Source: OLB6 sp964467455
GTDB taxonomy: Bacteria > Bacteroidota > Ignavibacteria > Kapaibacteriales > Kapaibacteriaceae
DNA: 64,000 bases
Direction: 5' to 3'
Assembly (NCBI GenBank): GCA_964467455.1
Contig: CAYXQJ010000014.1
Coordinates: 12,490-76,489, forward strand
Below the pieces are notes generated by a model. It did not search any database. It was given only the letters and a program-made list of their open reading frames with translations, and was not told the origin of the DNA. Positions 33,930 to 42,990 of the stretch are shown piece by piece. Within the stretch, counting starts at the first letter, position 1. The number at the start of each line of letters is the position of its first letter. The position numbers and the translations under genes were made by a program.

Positions 33930-35563
33930 AGCTTGGTCTCAACCTACAGGCATCACTACAGCAGACACTCACCCCGCAGCAGATCCAGTATCTGAAGCTG
34001 CTACAGCTATCAGCTCTGCAGTTCGAACAACACGTGCGCACCGAGATCGAGAACAATCCGATGCTGGAGGAGTCGCGCGAAGAGACCTTTCAGGAGACCT
34101 CACAGGAGACCTTTCAGGAGACCTTTCAGGAGACCTCACAGGAGACCTTTCAGGGGATCCCTCGGGAGACTTACTCAGAGACTTACTCAGAGACTAACTC
34201 AGAGACCAACTCAGAGACCAACTCAGAGACCAACACGCAGACTGATGAAGGGTTTGACTTCTACAAACTCCTCTGGGGCGAAGATGCGTCCGCTTCGAAG
34301 TCGATCGACTACAGTCCGAGCGACGACGATGATGATGACTATGGATACCAGGTGCGCGATGTCGTATCGCTCGAAGAAGAGTTGATGGAGCAGCTTCGCT
34401 ATCTGCCGATCCCGACCGAACAACGGCTGTTTGGTGAGTATGTGATCGGCAACGTCGACACTGACGGCTATCTGCGTCGCCCCCTTGATGAATTGATCGA
34501 CGAGATCAACGCCAACTTTGCTGAACACAATCTTGCCCTACAAGCACCGGAGCTTCTTGGGACAAAGAATACCGGATTTGAGCGCGACATCATCGAAGAG
34601 GTCGATGTTCTGCTAGAACCGATCACACCGAAGATCGCCGAGGTGGTGTTGAAGCGTATTCAATCGCTCGACCCTCCGGGATATGCAAGCCGTACGGTGC
34701 AGGAATGTCTGGTTGCCCAGCTCCGTGCCATAGAAAGGCCAAATGCAGCGCAGAAGCTTGCCCTTCTCGTGCTGACGCAGGCATACGATGGCTTTGCCAT
34801 GAAGCACTACCACGTGATCGAACGCCAACTTGACGTTACGGAGAACTATCTCCGCGAAGCACTTGAAGTGATCCGCAATCTTAACCCGCGGCCGGGTGGC
34901 GGCACCTTCGGACACGAGATCAACACCGTTGTTCCGGACTTTACGGTTGAGCGTACAGAGGATGGCTCCGACATTCTCATCACCGTGAACGACAGCCGGC
35001 TCCCGATCCTCAAGGTGAGCAATGCCTACGAACGATTGAAGAAAGAATCGAGCTATCACAAGTTCAACAAAGAGACGCGCGAATTCCTTCGGAAGAAGTT
35101 CGAAGATGCCAAGTTCCTCATGCAGGCCATCCGTCAGCGTAAGCATACGATGCTGCGCGTGATGACGGCCATCGCCGGCCTCCAGCGCGACTTTTTCTTT
35201 GAAGGTCCGCAGTCACTCAAGCCCCTGATCTATCGCGACGTTGCCGAGGTCACCGGCCTTGACATCTCCACGGTCTGTCGCATCGTGAATGGTAAATACG
35301 TGCAAACCGAGTTCGGCACATTCGAACTCAAGTACTTCTTCAGCGAATCCTTGGTCACCGACGACGGCGAAGAGGTCTCGACACGCATCATCAAACAGAA
35401 GATCAAAGAAATGATCGATGCAGAGTCGAAGGGTAAACCGTTAAGCGACGAAAAGATCGCCAAGAACCTTAAGACCGCCGGCTACAATGTTGCTCGACGG
35501 ACCGTTGCGAAGTACCGCGAACAACTCCGCATCCCCGTTGCTCGACTTCGGCGCGAGCTCTAA
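33926..35563 (+). CDS. rpoN: RNA polymerase sigma-54 factor with repeat-expanded region II
   Basis: 545 residues. Region I (Gln/Leu-rich, to about residue 48, LQASLQQTLTPQQIQYLKLLQLS) is normal. Residues 51-105 are two 12-bp tandem repeats encoding ETFQ/ETSQ then ETNS/ETYS, extending the acidic region II. The core-binding domain, helix-turn-helix (LDISTVCRIVNGKYVQTEFG) and the RpoN box (ARRTVAKYRE) are intact. Sigma-54 directs transcription at -24/-12 promoters with enhancer-binding activators; none is in the window. Confidence 0.96.
   Translation: MKLGLNLQASLQQTLTPQQIQYLKLLQLSALQFEQHVRTEIENNPMLEESREETFQETSQETFQETFQETSQETFQGIPRETYSETYSETNSETNSETNSETNTQTDEGFDFYKLLWGEDASASKSIDYSPSDDDDDDYGYQVRDVVSLEEELMEQLRYLPIPTEQRLFGEYVIGNVDTDGYLRRPLDELIDEINANFAEHNLALQAPELLGTKNTGFERDIIEEVDVLLEPITPKIAEVVLKRIQSLDPPGYASRTVQECLVAQLRAIERPNAAQKLALLVLTQAYDGFAMKHYHVIERQLDVTENYLREALEVIRNLNPRPGGGTFGHEINTVVPDFTVERTEDGSDILITVNDSRLPILKVSNAYERLKKESSYHKFNKETREFLRKKFEDAKFLMQAIRQRKHTMLRVMTAIAGLQRDFFFEGPQSLKPLIYRDVAEVTGLDISTVCRIVNGKYVQTEFGTFELKYFFSESLVTDDGEEVSTRIIKQKIKEMIDAESKGKPLSDEKIAKNLKTAGYNVARRTVAKYREQLRIPVARLRREL
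34078..34240. repeat. 12-bp tandem repeats inside rpoN
   Basis: Seven or so units of CAGGAGACCTTT/CAGGAGACCTCA, then units of TCAGAGACTAAC/TCAGAGACCAAC. The 12-bp period preserves the frame, and both tracts encode Glu-Thr based tetrapeptides in region II. Confidence 0.9.
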
Positions 35564-35593
35564 GCGGTTCTGTACGCATTCTTACACGCAGTC

Positions 35594-36454
35594 TTACTTG
35601 AATACCTTCGGCACGACCAACTTCATCGAGATATCCAGTGCAACAGCGCTATGGGTGATGGCGCCGACGCTCACGTAGTCCACACCTGCCGCTGCATAGT
35701 CACGGATGTTATCGAATGTGATCCCGCCGCTTGCCTCGGTCTCGATCTTCTTGTTGACGAGACGAACACCTTCAGCAACGAGGTCGGGCGTGAAATTGTC
35801 GAACATCACCCTGCTCACACCTTCACACGCCAAGATCTCACGAACGTCGTCAAGATTCGCCGCTTCCACTTCGATCGGAACGGGTACTCTGCCCTTCATC
35901 TCGGCTACGCACTGACTCACGGCTTCGGTGATGCCGCCGGCGGCCGTGATGTGATTGTCCTTGATCATCACCATGTCGAATAATCCGATGCGGTGATTCA
36001 CTGCGCCCCCAATGTGCGTGGCATATTTGTCCAACACACGCCAGCCGGGAATGGTCTTGCGTGTATCTAGCACACGCGCACCTGTGCCGGCGATGCGATC
36101 CACATAGGTCTTCGTCTTGGTCGCAACACCACTCATGCGCTGAAGGAAGTTCAACGCCGTACGCTCTGCTGCCAAGAGCGCATGCGCCGGACCTTCGACC
36201 GTGGCCACAACGGTCCCGGCTTGTATGATGTCGCCTTCCTTCACCTTCAGGTCGATACGGACATCCGGCGAAAACTCGCGGAACACTAACGGTAGGAGCG
36301 GTAATCCACAGATCACACCATCCTGCTTGACGAGGAATCGCGCCGATGCCGATGCTTCGGTGCTGACGGTGAGCTCTGTGGTGATATCACCAGAGCCAAC
36401 ATCTTCGTGGATGGCGAATTGGATGAGGCGGAGGATGGAGGAGGAGTTTAACAT
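35594..36454 (-). CDS. nadC: Nicotinate-nucleotide pyrophosphorylase (carboxylating)
   Basis: 286 residues. It converts quinolinate and PRPP to nicotinate mononucleotide in NAD synthesis. Family signatures: IHEDVGSGDITTEL, ERTALNFLQRMSGVATKT, LDTRKTIPGWRVLDKYA, NHRIGLFDMVMIKDNH. No nadA or nadB is nearby, but nadK is in the same minus-strand cluster. The ATG abuts a CTAGTGTG octamer array. Confidence 0.96.
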   Translation of the reverse strand: MLNSSSILRLIQFAIHEDVGSGDITTELTVSTEASASARFLVKQDGVICGLPLLPLVFREFSPDVRIDLKVKEGDIIQAGTVVATVEGPAHALLAAERTALNFLQRMSGVATKTKTYVDRIAGTGARVLDTRKTIPGWRVLDKYATHIGGAVNHRIGLFDMVMIKDNHITAAGGITEAVSQCVAEMKGRVPVPIEVEAANLDDVREILACEGVSRVMFDNFTPDLVAEGVRLVNKKIETEASGGITFDNIRDYAAAGVDYVSVGAITHSAVALDISMKLVVPKVFK

Positions 36455-36500
36455 GCTAGTGTGCTAGTCGGCTAGATAGCTAGAATAGGTTGCTAGAAGC
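36455..36500. repeat. CTAGnnnn octamer array between nadC and ade
   Basis: Units GCTAGTGT, GCTAGTCG, GCTAGATA, GCTAGAAT and GCTAGAAG. The array fills the whole gap, touches the nadC start and contains the TAG stop of ade. Confidence 0.8.
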
Positions 36501-38088
36501 TTAGAGGTACGAAGTTAAAGGTGCGGCCGGAGAAGAGGCCTCTGTCGGATAGTTTTAGGTCGGGGATCACGAGGAGGGCCATGAAGGAGAGTGTCATGAA
36601 CGGGGCGCGGAGTGGTGAACCGAGCGCCTTTGCTTTGGCATCCAAGGCAATGTACGTGGCCGTCACCTCTTCGCATGGACGGTCGCTCATCAGTCCGGCA
36701 ACGGGTAAGGGAAGTACGTCGATCGCAGGTCCGTCAACGACGGCGAGTCCGCCGCGGTGGGTGATGATAGCGTTGATAGCCCGGACAAGCTCTTCATCGC
36801 TAACGCCAACTGCCACGATGTTGTGTGAATCGTGGGCCACGCTGCTTGCCAATGCGCCGCGTTGCAATCCGATGCCGGTGATGTAGGCCACGGCAGGTGG
36901 CGCTGCGTGATAGCGGTTGACAACGACGATCTTCAAGACATCGGCGTCACCGATATGGCGATGTTCTTCCGAGGTCACCAACTGTCCGTCGTGTGCACCG
37001 ATGACGCGGATCTCTGCATCCGTCGGATCAACGGCGATCTCGGCTGCAGTGATCGGCGCCCGATCGAACTGATTGATCGGTGTGACGTCGACGCGATCGA
37101 ACAGTGCTTGCCCCTTACGAGCAACACAGGTGCCGCGGATCCATGTTTCGTCGACGCGAAAGGATGTTTCATCACGAACGATGATGAGATCCGCAGAGTC
37201 ACCTTCACGAAGCAGACCGATGGGTAGATGGTAGTGTTCTACCGGGTGGACGCTTGCTGCACGGAGGACATCAAAGAGATCGTATCCGAGTGCGAGCGCT
37301 CTCCGCACATGTTGATCGATGTGGCCAACAGACAACATATCGGGATGTGCATCATCACAACAGAACATCACGCGGTCGGAATGTGACGCCAATAAAGGAT
37401 GCAGTGCTTCGAAGTTGCGAGCGGCAGAACCCTCGCGGATCAAGATCTTCATCCCAACAGCGACCTTGTCCAGAGCTTCTTCGAGTGTGAAACACTCGTG
37501 ATCCGTAGAGATCCCATGTGCCGCATACCGTGCTGCGTCATCACCACGCAGACCCGGAGCGTGACCGTCTACCGGACGTCCGGCCTCTTTAGCTGCGTCG
37601 ATCTTTGCCAACACATCAGGGTCATCGAACAATACGCCGGGCCAGTTCATCATCTCGCTGAGATATCGAATACGATCGTCCGTGAACAACTCGCGAATAT
37701 GTTCAACGGTGATCTCCGCACCTGCTGTTTCAAACGTTGTGGCCGGCACACAGGATGGAGCGCCGAACGAGAAGTTGAACGGCACCTTCTCACCGTTCTC
37801 GAGCATGAACCTGATGCCGTCCATTCCGCACACATTGGCGATCTCATGCGGATCGCTCACCGTGCCTACGGTGCCGTGCACCACGGCCATGCGCGCGAAT
37901 TCTGACGGCACGAGGAGTGATGATTCAACATGGACATGAGCGTCAACAAAACCGGGCATGATCAGTTGCGTCTCCGTGACGCTCTGATCTTCGATGATCG
38001 ACGAAACACGTCCACCTTCGATCGTCACCACACCGGCAAAGATCCGCCGTGTGTGCACATCAACGATCCTACCTTTGAGCTGCTGCAT
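36493..38088 (-). CDS. ade: Adenine deaminase
   Basis: 531 residues from ATG 38088, preceded by GAGGA 5 bp upstream; the longer frame adds seven atypical residues. It is an amidohydrolase converting adenine to hypoxanthine and ammonia in purine salvage. Metal-site motifs: FVDAHVHVESSLL, HGISTDHECFT, MFCCDDAHPDML. The C-terminal adenine-deaminase domain (SVAHDSHNIVAVG, NAIITHRGGLAVVDG) is present, so it is full length. It overlaps the permease stop by 20 bp. Confidence 0.95.
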   Translation of the reverse strand: MQQLKGRIVDVHTRRIFAGVVTIEGGRVSSIIEDQSVTETQLIMPGFVDAHVHVESSLLVPSEFARMAVVHGTVGTVSDPHEIANVCGMDGIRFMLENGEKVPFNFSFGAPSCVPATTFETAGAEITVEHIRELFTDDRIRYLSEMMNWPGVLFDDPDVLAKIDAAKEAGRPVDGHAPGLRGDDAARYAAHGISTDHECFTLEEALDKVAVGMKILIREGSAARNFEALHPLLASHSDRVMFCCDDAHPDMLSVGHIDQHVRRALALGYDLFDVLRAASVHPVEHYHLPIGLLREGDSADLIIVRDETSFRVDETWIRGTCVARKGQALFDRVDVTPINQFDRAPITAAEIAVDPTDAEIRVIGAHDGQLVTSEEHRHIGDADVLKIVVVNRYHAAPPAVAYITGIGLQRGALASSVAHDSHNIVAVGVSDEELVRAINAIITHRGGLAVVDGPAIDVLPLPVAGLMSDRPCEEVTATYIALDAKAKALGSPLRAPFMTLSFMALLVIPDLKLSDRGLFSGRTFNFVPLSF

Positions 38089-39394
38089 AACGTCCTCGTA
38101 CAAACACAAAATACACCGCTACTCCGATCAAGGGGGCGAGCAGACCCAATTGTTGCTGCAATGGCTTGGCCGAAGAGAAGATCCACAACCAACCGGCAAT
38201 GGTCAACACGACGGGGATCGGATAGAGCCACATGCGCCATGGCATGTTCTCAGCGCCAACACGCCGACGATACAGCACGAGTCCGATGGCTTGGGCGATG
38301 AACTGCGTGAAGACGCGCATGGCAATGATGGACTTGATCGCATCATCAAGTGTGAGCGTCAAGGAGAACACGATCCCCAAGCCCCCTAACACAAGAAGTG
38401 CAACATGGGGGAAGTTCTTTGTGGGATGTTCTTTGCCGAAGACGGAGAAGAAGAGACCGTCTTTCGCTGCTGCATAGGGAATGCGAGTGTAACCCAGCAT
38501 CACACTGAAGAGTGACGAGAGAGCTACGAGCAAGACGAGTCCGGTGGCGAATTGTGCAACGACGTTATTGTGGATCGCCGTCATGAAGGTGCTCACCACA
38601 AACGATGATGATGCCACCTCGTTGGCGGGGATCACGGCATAGATGGCGATCTGCATCAGCAGGTACAAGGCCGCGATGCCGGCGATGGAGATCATCATGC
38701 TGCGAGGGATCACGCGTTCGGGTTCTTTGACCTCGGCACCAAGGTGGCAGATGTTGTAGTAGCCGAGATAGGAATACATCGTGGAGATGGAGGCAACACC
38801 AAGAGCGCCCCACACGAAGTCGACACCGTTGACGGTGTTGGCAACATCAAATGCCCGCATTGGATCACCGTGCACAAATCCGCCGATGATGATCCAGGCC
38901 AGTGTTGCGATCACGGCGATCCACAACACCACCGAGATCTTGCCGACATCACCAATGCGGCGATAGAGAAGGATCACAAGCACGGTGATCAATCCGGCAG
39001 CGACCAGTCGCGAACCCATCTGCGTCATCGGCATGATAAAGCCGAGGTACTTGGCAAAGCCAAGTGCGCCCGACGTGACAACAAGTGGTGCTTGGAAGAC
39101 CGTCTGCCACACAAAGAGAAAGGCCATCAAGCGGCCCCAGGTATCACGTCCGTAGGTCTCACGCAAGAATGCGTACGAACCGCCCGCACGCGGCAGCTTG
39201 GCACCGAGTTCGCTCCAAATGCTGGCGTCAACAAAGGATAGTGCTGCACCGCAGACCCACGCTAAAAGCGCCATTGGGGCAGAGCCCATCGTGGCGGCAA
39301 CGAGTGCCGTTGTGATGAATGGTCCGATGCCCACCATGTCGATCATGTTGAGCGCCGTTGCCTGTACGGCACTGAGTTCGCGGCGTAGGGTCAT
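38069..39394 (-). CDS. APC-family amino acid permease
   Basis: 441 residues with about 12 membrane helices. The N-terminal helix 1 motif is MVGIGPFITTALVAATMGSAP, followed by a conserved SYAFLRETYGRDTWGRL. It imports or exchanges amino acids or amines; the substrate is not predictable. It starts directly after the nadK stop and ends inside the ade start, so all three are one transcript. A purine link to ade is conceivable but the family argues for amino acids. Confidence 0.88.
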   Translation of the reverse strand: MTLRRELSAVQATALNMIDMVGIGPFITTALVAATMGSAPMALLAWVCGAALSFVDASIWSELGAKLPRAGGSYAFLRETYGRDTWGRLMAFLFVWQTVFQAPLVVTSGALGFAKYLGFIMPMTQMGSRLVAAGLITVLVILLYRRIGDVGKISVVLWIAVIATLAWIIIGGFVHGDPMRAFDVANTVNGVDFVWGALGVASISTMYSYLGYYNICHLGAEVKEPERVIPRSMMISIAGIAALYLLMQIAIYAVIPANEVASSSFVVSTFMTAIHNNVVAQFATGLVLLVALSSLFSVMLGYTRIPYAAAKDGLFFSVFGKEHPTKNFPHVALLVLGGLGIVFSLTLTLDDAIKSIIAMRVFTQFIAQAIGLVLYRRRVGAENMPWRMWLYPIPVVLTIAGWLWIFSSAKPLQQQLGLLAPLIGVAVYFVFVRGRYAAAQR

Positions 39395-40261
39395 CTATTT
39401 CCGCGTTGCATCGGCCGACCACAGAAGCTTCTCGCGAAGCAGGTCGTAGTAGGTATTGTCGGCACGCTTGACAAGCTTGACGCAGTGATCACTTTTTTTG
39501 ACCAGCACCTCTTGTCCGCCTGCGAGTGTTGCAACGATCCGTCCATCGGCCACCACGTGCGCTTCCGCGCCTTCGCTGGGGATCGTGAAGCGAACCTCGT
39601 TCGTGTCGTTGATGATCAACGGACGCAGCGTGAGGGTATGGGGCGAGATCGGCGTGATACACAATACTTGTGCCGACGGTGCGATGATCGGTCCGCCCAC
39701 GGCCAACGAATACGCCGTCGATCCCGTCGGCGTGGTCACGATCACCCCATCGGCGCGATAGTCCGCCACATGATGTTGATCGACGGTGGCACGCACTTGG
39801 ATCATTTTTGATTCGACGGCACGTTCGATCACGACCTCGTTGAGAGCATGGTACTCTTGGTCGCCGATCTGTACGGTGAGTGTAGTACGCTCTACCACAC
39901 GATAGTTACCCTTAAGCACTTCCATGATGGCATCGTCAAGAAGCGTCACCGGAAACTCGGCAAGGAAGCCGAGTTTGCCAACGTTGACGCCCATGATCGG
40001 AACATCGGAGCCGATCAGGACATGGGCGATGCCAAGGAGTGTACCATCGCCTCCAAAGGAGATCACCATCTCGACATACTTGCCCAACTCCGTTGCAGAG
40101 CACGTTTCGCACTTGCGGGCGACGGCCTCATCAACGGCTTCGGCAAGACCGTCTTCCAGGTACACTTCTACACCTTCTTCAAGAAGGCGCTCTGCGGCGT
40201 GGGTTGCCCACTTCACAGCATCGGGTCGCGCAATGTAGGCGACGAGGGCGATCTTACGCAT
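39395..40261 (-). CDS. nadK: NAD kinase
   Basis: 288 residues. It phosphorylates NAD to NADP with ATP. The diagnostic GGDGTLLGIAHVL is near residue 71, followed by GVNVGKLGFLAEF and the TPTGSTAYSLAVGGPI substrate loop. The start overlaps the DUF1844 stop by 8 bp. With pfkA and nadC in the same cluster it forms a central-metabolism group. Confidence 0.96.
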   Translation of the reverse strand: MRKIALVAYIARPDAVKWATHAAERLLEEGVEVYLEDGLAEAVDEAVARKCETCSATELGKYVEMVISFGGDGTLLGIAHVLIGSDVPIMGVNVGKLGFLAEFPVTLLDDAIMEVLKGNYRVVERTTLTVQIGDQEYHALNEVVIERAVESKMIQVRATVDQHHVADYRADGVIVTTPTGSTAYSLAVGGPIIAPSAQVLCITPISPHTLTLRPLIINDTNEVRFTIPSEGAEAHVVADGRIVATLAGGQEVLVKKSDHCVKLVKRADNTYYDLLREKLLWSADATRK

Positions 40262-40508
40262 CAGCGGTGTTCGTCTCTTCGACGTAGTTCAGCTTCAACG
40301 TCGCGATCGTCTGATCAAGGAACTTCTCGTCTTGAGCGTCGAGGTTGCCCCTTGTCTTTTCTTTGAGGATATCGAGAATGTCGATCACATACTTTGCATG
40401 ATCGAGATTCTTCGTGATCTCATTCGTGGCAGGGTTGAGCATTTTGCCCAGAGCGACCATGCCTTCGAGTTGGAAGACTTGAATAAGCGTAAGGAATGTT
40501 GGCTTCAT
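40254..40508 (-). CDS. DUF1844 family protein
   Basis: 84 residues, helical: FLTLIQVFQLEGMVALGKMLNP, NLDHAKYVIDILDILKEKTRGNL and a C-terminal acidic tail match DUF1844. Function is unknown; it is often near pfkA or translation genes. The ATG overlaps the pfkA stop by 4 bp. Confidence 0.88.
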   Translation of the reverse strand: MKPTFLTLIQVFQLEGMVALGKMLNPATNEITKNLDHAKYVIDILDILKEKTRGNLDAQDEKFLDQTIATLKLNYVEETNTADA

Positions 40509-41464
40509 ACGAGTTGTGTTGCTAGTTCAACAAGATAGGTTGGTACGGTCTTTCGCTGCTCCCACGTTTTGGAAAGGGGCACGTGGACCGTTTCATCGTT
40601 CTTGATCCCGATCATGACGTCGGTGTGGCCATCAAGCAAGGCATCAACGGCGTCGGCTCCAAGGCGAGCCGCGAGGACACGGTCGCGCACGGTCGGCGAG
40701 CCACCGCGCTGAATGTGTCCGAGGATGGTGACTTTAGCGGACAGTCCATAGCGTGATTCCATAAGCTTGGACATCTCCATGGCACCGCCGATCTCGTCAC
40801 CCTCACCAACGATCACGATGGTGCGTTTGTCGAGACCTTGGGCGACGATGCGCTGATACAGCACTTCCACATCCGTCATCGTCTCCGGCACGGCAATGAA
40901 TTCAGCGCCGCAGGCAACGCCGACATCCATGGCAATAAAGCCGGCGTGACGTCCCATGACCTCGATGAAGAAGATCCGGCCATGAGAATCTGCGGTGTCG
41001 CGGATCTTGTCAATGGCCTGGGCTGCCGTATTGATGGCCGTGTCGTAGCCGATCGTGACATCCGTACCCCAGAGGTCATTATCGATCGTGCCCGGCGTGC
41101 CGACCACCGGAATGCCATGTTCCTCGAACAAAAAGTGGGCTCCATGGAAGGTACCGTCGCCTCCGCAGGCGATCACGCCATCGATCCCGTGGGACCGCAG
41201 CTGCTCGGCAGCTCTCGCACGACCTTCGGCTTCCATGAATTCCGGGCAACGGCTGGTCTTCAGGACCGTACCACCCCGGTCGACGATGTTGGCCGTCCGA
41301 ATGCGATCGAGCACTTCGAAATGTCCGGCGATCATGCCGCTGTAGCCGCCAATAATTCCGACGACTTCGAGTCCGCGTTTTTCACCGACCCGTTCAACGG
41401 CCCTGATGTGAGCATTCATGCCCGGGGCATCACCACCGCTGGTAAAGACTGCGATCCGTTTCAT
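40505..41464 (-). CDS. pfkA: 6-phosphofructokinase (ATP-dependent, PfkA type)
   Basis: 319 residues. It phosphorylates fructose-6-phosphate at C1. Motifs: VFTSGGDAPGMNAHIRAV, IIGGYSGMI, VIACGGDGTFHGAHFL, GTIDNDLWGTDVTIGYDTA, FIEVMGRHAGFIA, GHIQRGGSPTVRDRVLA. The Gly-Gly-Asp-Gly at the ATP site is the ATP-type form. A -10-like TATTTTCG is 6 nt upstream of the ATG. It is the first gene of the six-gene minus-strand operon. Confidence 0.96.
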   Translation of the reverse strand: MKRIAVFTSGGDAPGMNAHIRAVERVGEKRGLEVVGIIGGYSGMIAGHFEVLDRIRTANIVDRGGTVLKTSRCPEFMEAEGRARAAEQLRSHGIDGVIACGGDGTFHGAHFLFEEHGIPVVGTPGTIDNDLWGTDVTIGYDTAINTAAQAIDKIRDTADSHGRIFFIEVMGRHAGFIAMDVGVACGAEFIAVPETMTDVEVLYQRIVAQGLDKRTIVIVGEGDEIGGAMEMSKLMESRYGLSAKVTILGHIQRGGSPTVRDRVLAARLGADAVDALLDGHTDVMIGIKNDETVHVPLSKTWEQRKTVPTYLVELATQLV

Positions 41465-41470
41465 ATCCCG

Positions 41471-41478
41471 CGAAAATA
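41471..41478 (-). promoter_or_regulatory. -10-like box for pfkA
   Basis: Minus-strand TATTTTCG ends 6 nt before the pfkA ATG (41464); one mismatch to TAnnTTTG. Confidence 0.45.
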
Positions 41479-41500
41479 GGGGGCTTTGGGCTACCCTGTG

Positions 41501-41601
41501 TTACCATCACATAACATGAATGCCGGTTCATATCTCGTGGGTGCCCTTCGCAATAGTTTCGCACCCGTAACAGTTCGATAACCCTCACATAATACCGTAA
41601 C
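41501..41601 (+). promoter_or_regulatory. Candidate Pho boxes upstream of porin O/P
   Basis: TAAC-type cores recur with exact 11-bp spacing: TAAC at 41567 and 41578, TAAT at 41589, and a separate pair, TTAC 41501 and TAAC 41512. PhoB-type regulators bind direct repeats with an 11-bp period. The following genes are porin O/P and pst, which are typical phosphate-starvation genes. Confidence 0.55.
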
Positions 41602-41618
41602 ACGGGGAGAACAATTCC

Positions 41619-42854
41619 ATGACATTGCTTCGTTCGTTCGCGATGCTGATGTCCGTGGTCGTGGTAGGTATGCTGGCCCACCAGGGAGTACGTGCCCAGC
41701 AGTCTACGATGTCGCATGGCAGTTTTGACTTCAATAGCGAAGGTGTGGTCTTCCAGACCCCCGATTCTAACACTCGCGTGGTGATGCGCTTCCGGATGCA
41801 GAACTGGGCGATCTACAACACGGTGCCGATGGGCGAGGACGATGAGCTTGATCTCAGCGCCGGCTCCACTGAGTTCATGGTACGCCGCCTACGCCTCCGA
41901 TTCGGTGGCTCGCTGGTGGATCCGCGTCTGACGTTCAACCTCCAACTCTCCTTCTCCCGCAGCGACATGGACTGGTCGGACACGCAGTTTCCGAACGTGA
42001 TCCGCGATGCTATGATCTTCTGGAACTTCGATCCAAACCTGCAGGTTGGCTTCGGGCAGACCAAGTTGCCCGGCAACCGTCAACGGGTGATCTCCTCGGG
42101 CGATATCGAGGTCGCCGATCGATCGATCGTCAACGGCGCGTTTAACCTCGACCGTGACTTTGGCTTTCAGGGTTTCTGGCGCCCGATCACGGGCAGCCAG
42201 GTCGTCAATATCCGGGCCGCGATCTCCAGTGGTGAGGGGCGCAATCAGTCGGCGATCCCCGGTGGCGGGTTGGCATACACCGGCCGCGTTGAATACCTCC
42301 CACTCGGTGCCTTCACCGGCGGTGGCGACTACTTTGAAGGTGATCTCTTGCGCGAGTCTACTCCCAAGCTCAGCATCGGTGTCTCGTACCAGCATAACGA
42401 GAACATGACAAAAACACGCGGTACGCTGGGAAGGGCATTGTACGCGCAACGTTCTGCTCAGGTGCTGTATGCAGATGCCCTGTTCAAATACAGCGGTCTA
42501 TCGATCTATGGTGAATATGCTCAGCGAGAATGTGCTGACCCGGTCACCGTCAGCGGCACCAACAAACGCGCTGTGTTCGTGGGCACCGGCTATATGGGAC
42601 AGGTGTCCTACGTCTTCCCCTCCATGTGGAGCACGGCCTTCCGTTATGCCGTCACCGATGCCGGCGACCAGCTGGCAGGCATGTCGGAATATGCCAAGAT
42701 CACCAACATCGCCGCCAACGTCGGCTATTATGTCAACCGCCACCGCGTGAAGCTGAATCTGGAATTCGGCACTACACGCACCAACGACCATAACGCCAAC
42801 GATCTGTTGACCTTTATTTACTACAGCCGATTCAACATGGAGTTAGGCATTTGA
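41619..42854 (+). CDS. Phosphate-selective porin O/P family protein
   Basis: 411 residues. The signal peptide ends GVRAQQ. The barrel carries the porin O/P hallmarks: FDFNSEGVVFQTPDSNTRVVMRFRMQNW, VRRLRLRFGGSLVDPRLTF, and AMIFWNFDPNLQVGFGQTKLPGNRQRV. It lets anionic solutes such as phosphate or polyphosphate across the outer membrane. Position before pstS and the upstream Pho-box pattern support this. The C-terminus (YYSRFNMELGI) ends without an aromatic. Confidence 0.87.
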   Translation: MTLLRSFAMLMSVVVVGMLAHQGVRAQQSTMSHGSFDFNSEGVVFQTPDSNTRVVMRFRMQNWAIYNTVPMGEDDELDLSAGSTEFMVRRLRLRFGGSLVDPRLTFNLQLSFSRSDMDWSDTQFPNVIRDAMIFWNFDPNLQVGFGQTKLPGNRQRVISSGDIEVADRSIVNGAFNLDRDFGFQGFWRPITGSQVVNIRAAISSGEGRNQSAIPGGGLAYTGRVEYLPLGAFTGGGDYFEGDLLRESTPKLSIGVSYQHNENMTKTRGTLGRALYAQRSAQVLYADALFKYSGLSIYGEYAQRECADPVTVSGTNKRAVFVGTGYMGQVSYVFPSMWSTAFRYAVTDAGDQLAGMSEYAKITNIAANVGYYVNRHRVKLNLEFGTTRTNDHNANDLLTFIYYSRFNMELGI

Positions 42855-42857
42855 CCA

Positions 42858-42908
42858 AGTGCCAGGTGCCAGGTGCCAGGTGCCAGGTGCCAAGTGCCAA
42901 GTGCCAGT
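42858..42908. repeat. GTGCCAG heptamer array
   Basis: Seven units (GTGCCAG, GTGCCAA) immediately after the porin stop, in the gap before pstS. Confidence 0.9.
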
Positions 42909-42918
42909 TTACGAAGTG

Positions 42919-42942
42919 GTAACATGACAGTGACAACATGAG
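42919..42942 (+). promoter_or_regulatory. Candidate Pho box for pstS
   Basis: TAACATGACAG then TGACAACATGA are 11-bp direct repeats (TAAC 42920, TGAC 42931) in the 136-bp gap before pstS, consistent with the pattern upstream of the porin gene. Confidence 0.45.
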
Positions 42943-42990
42943 CAGAATACCCTCGATAGTTTTGTGAACATCTAACAACGAACAACAACA

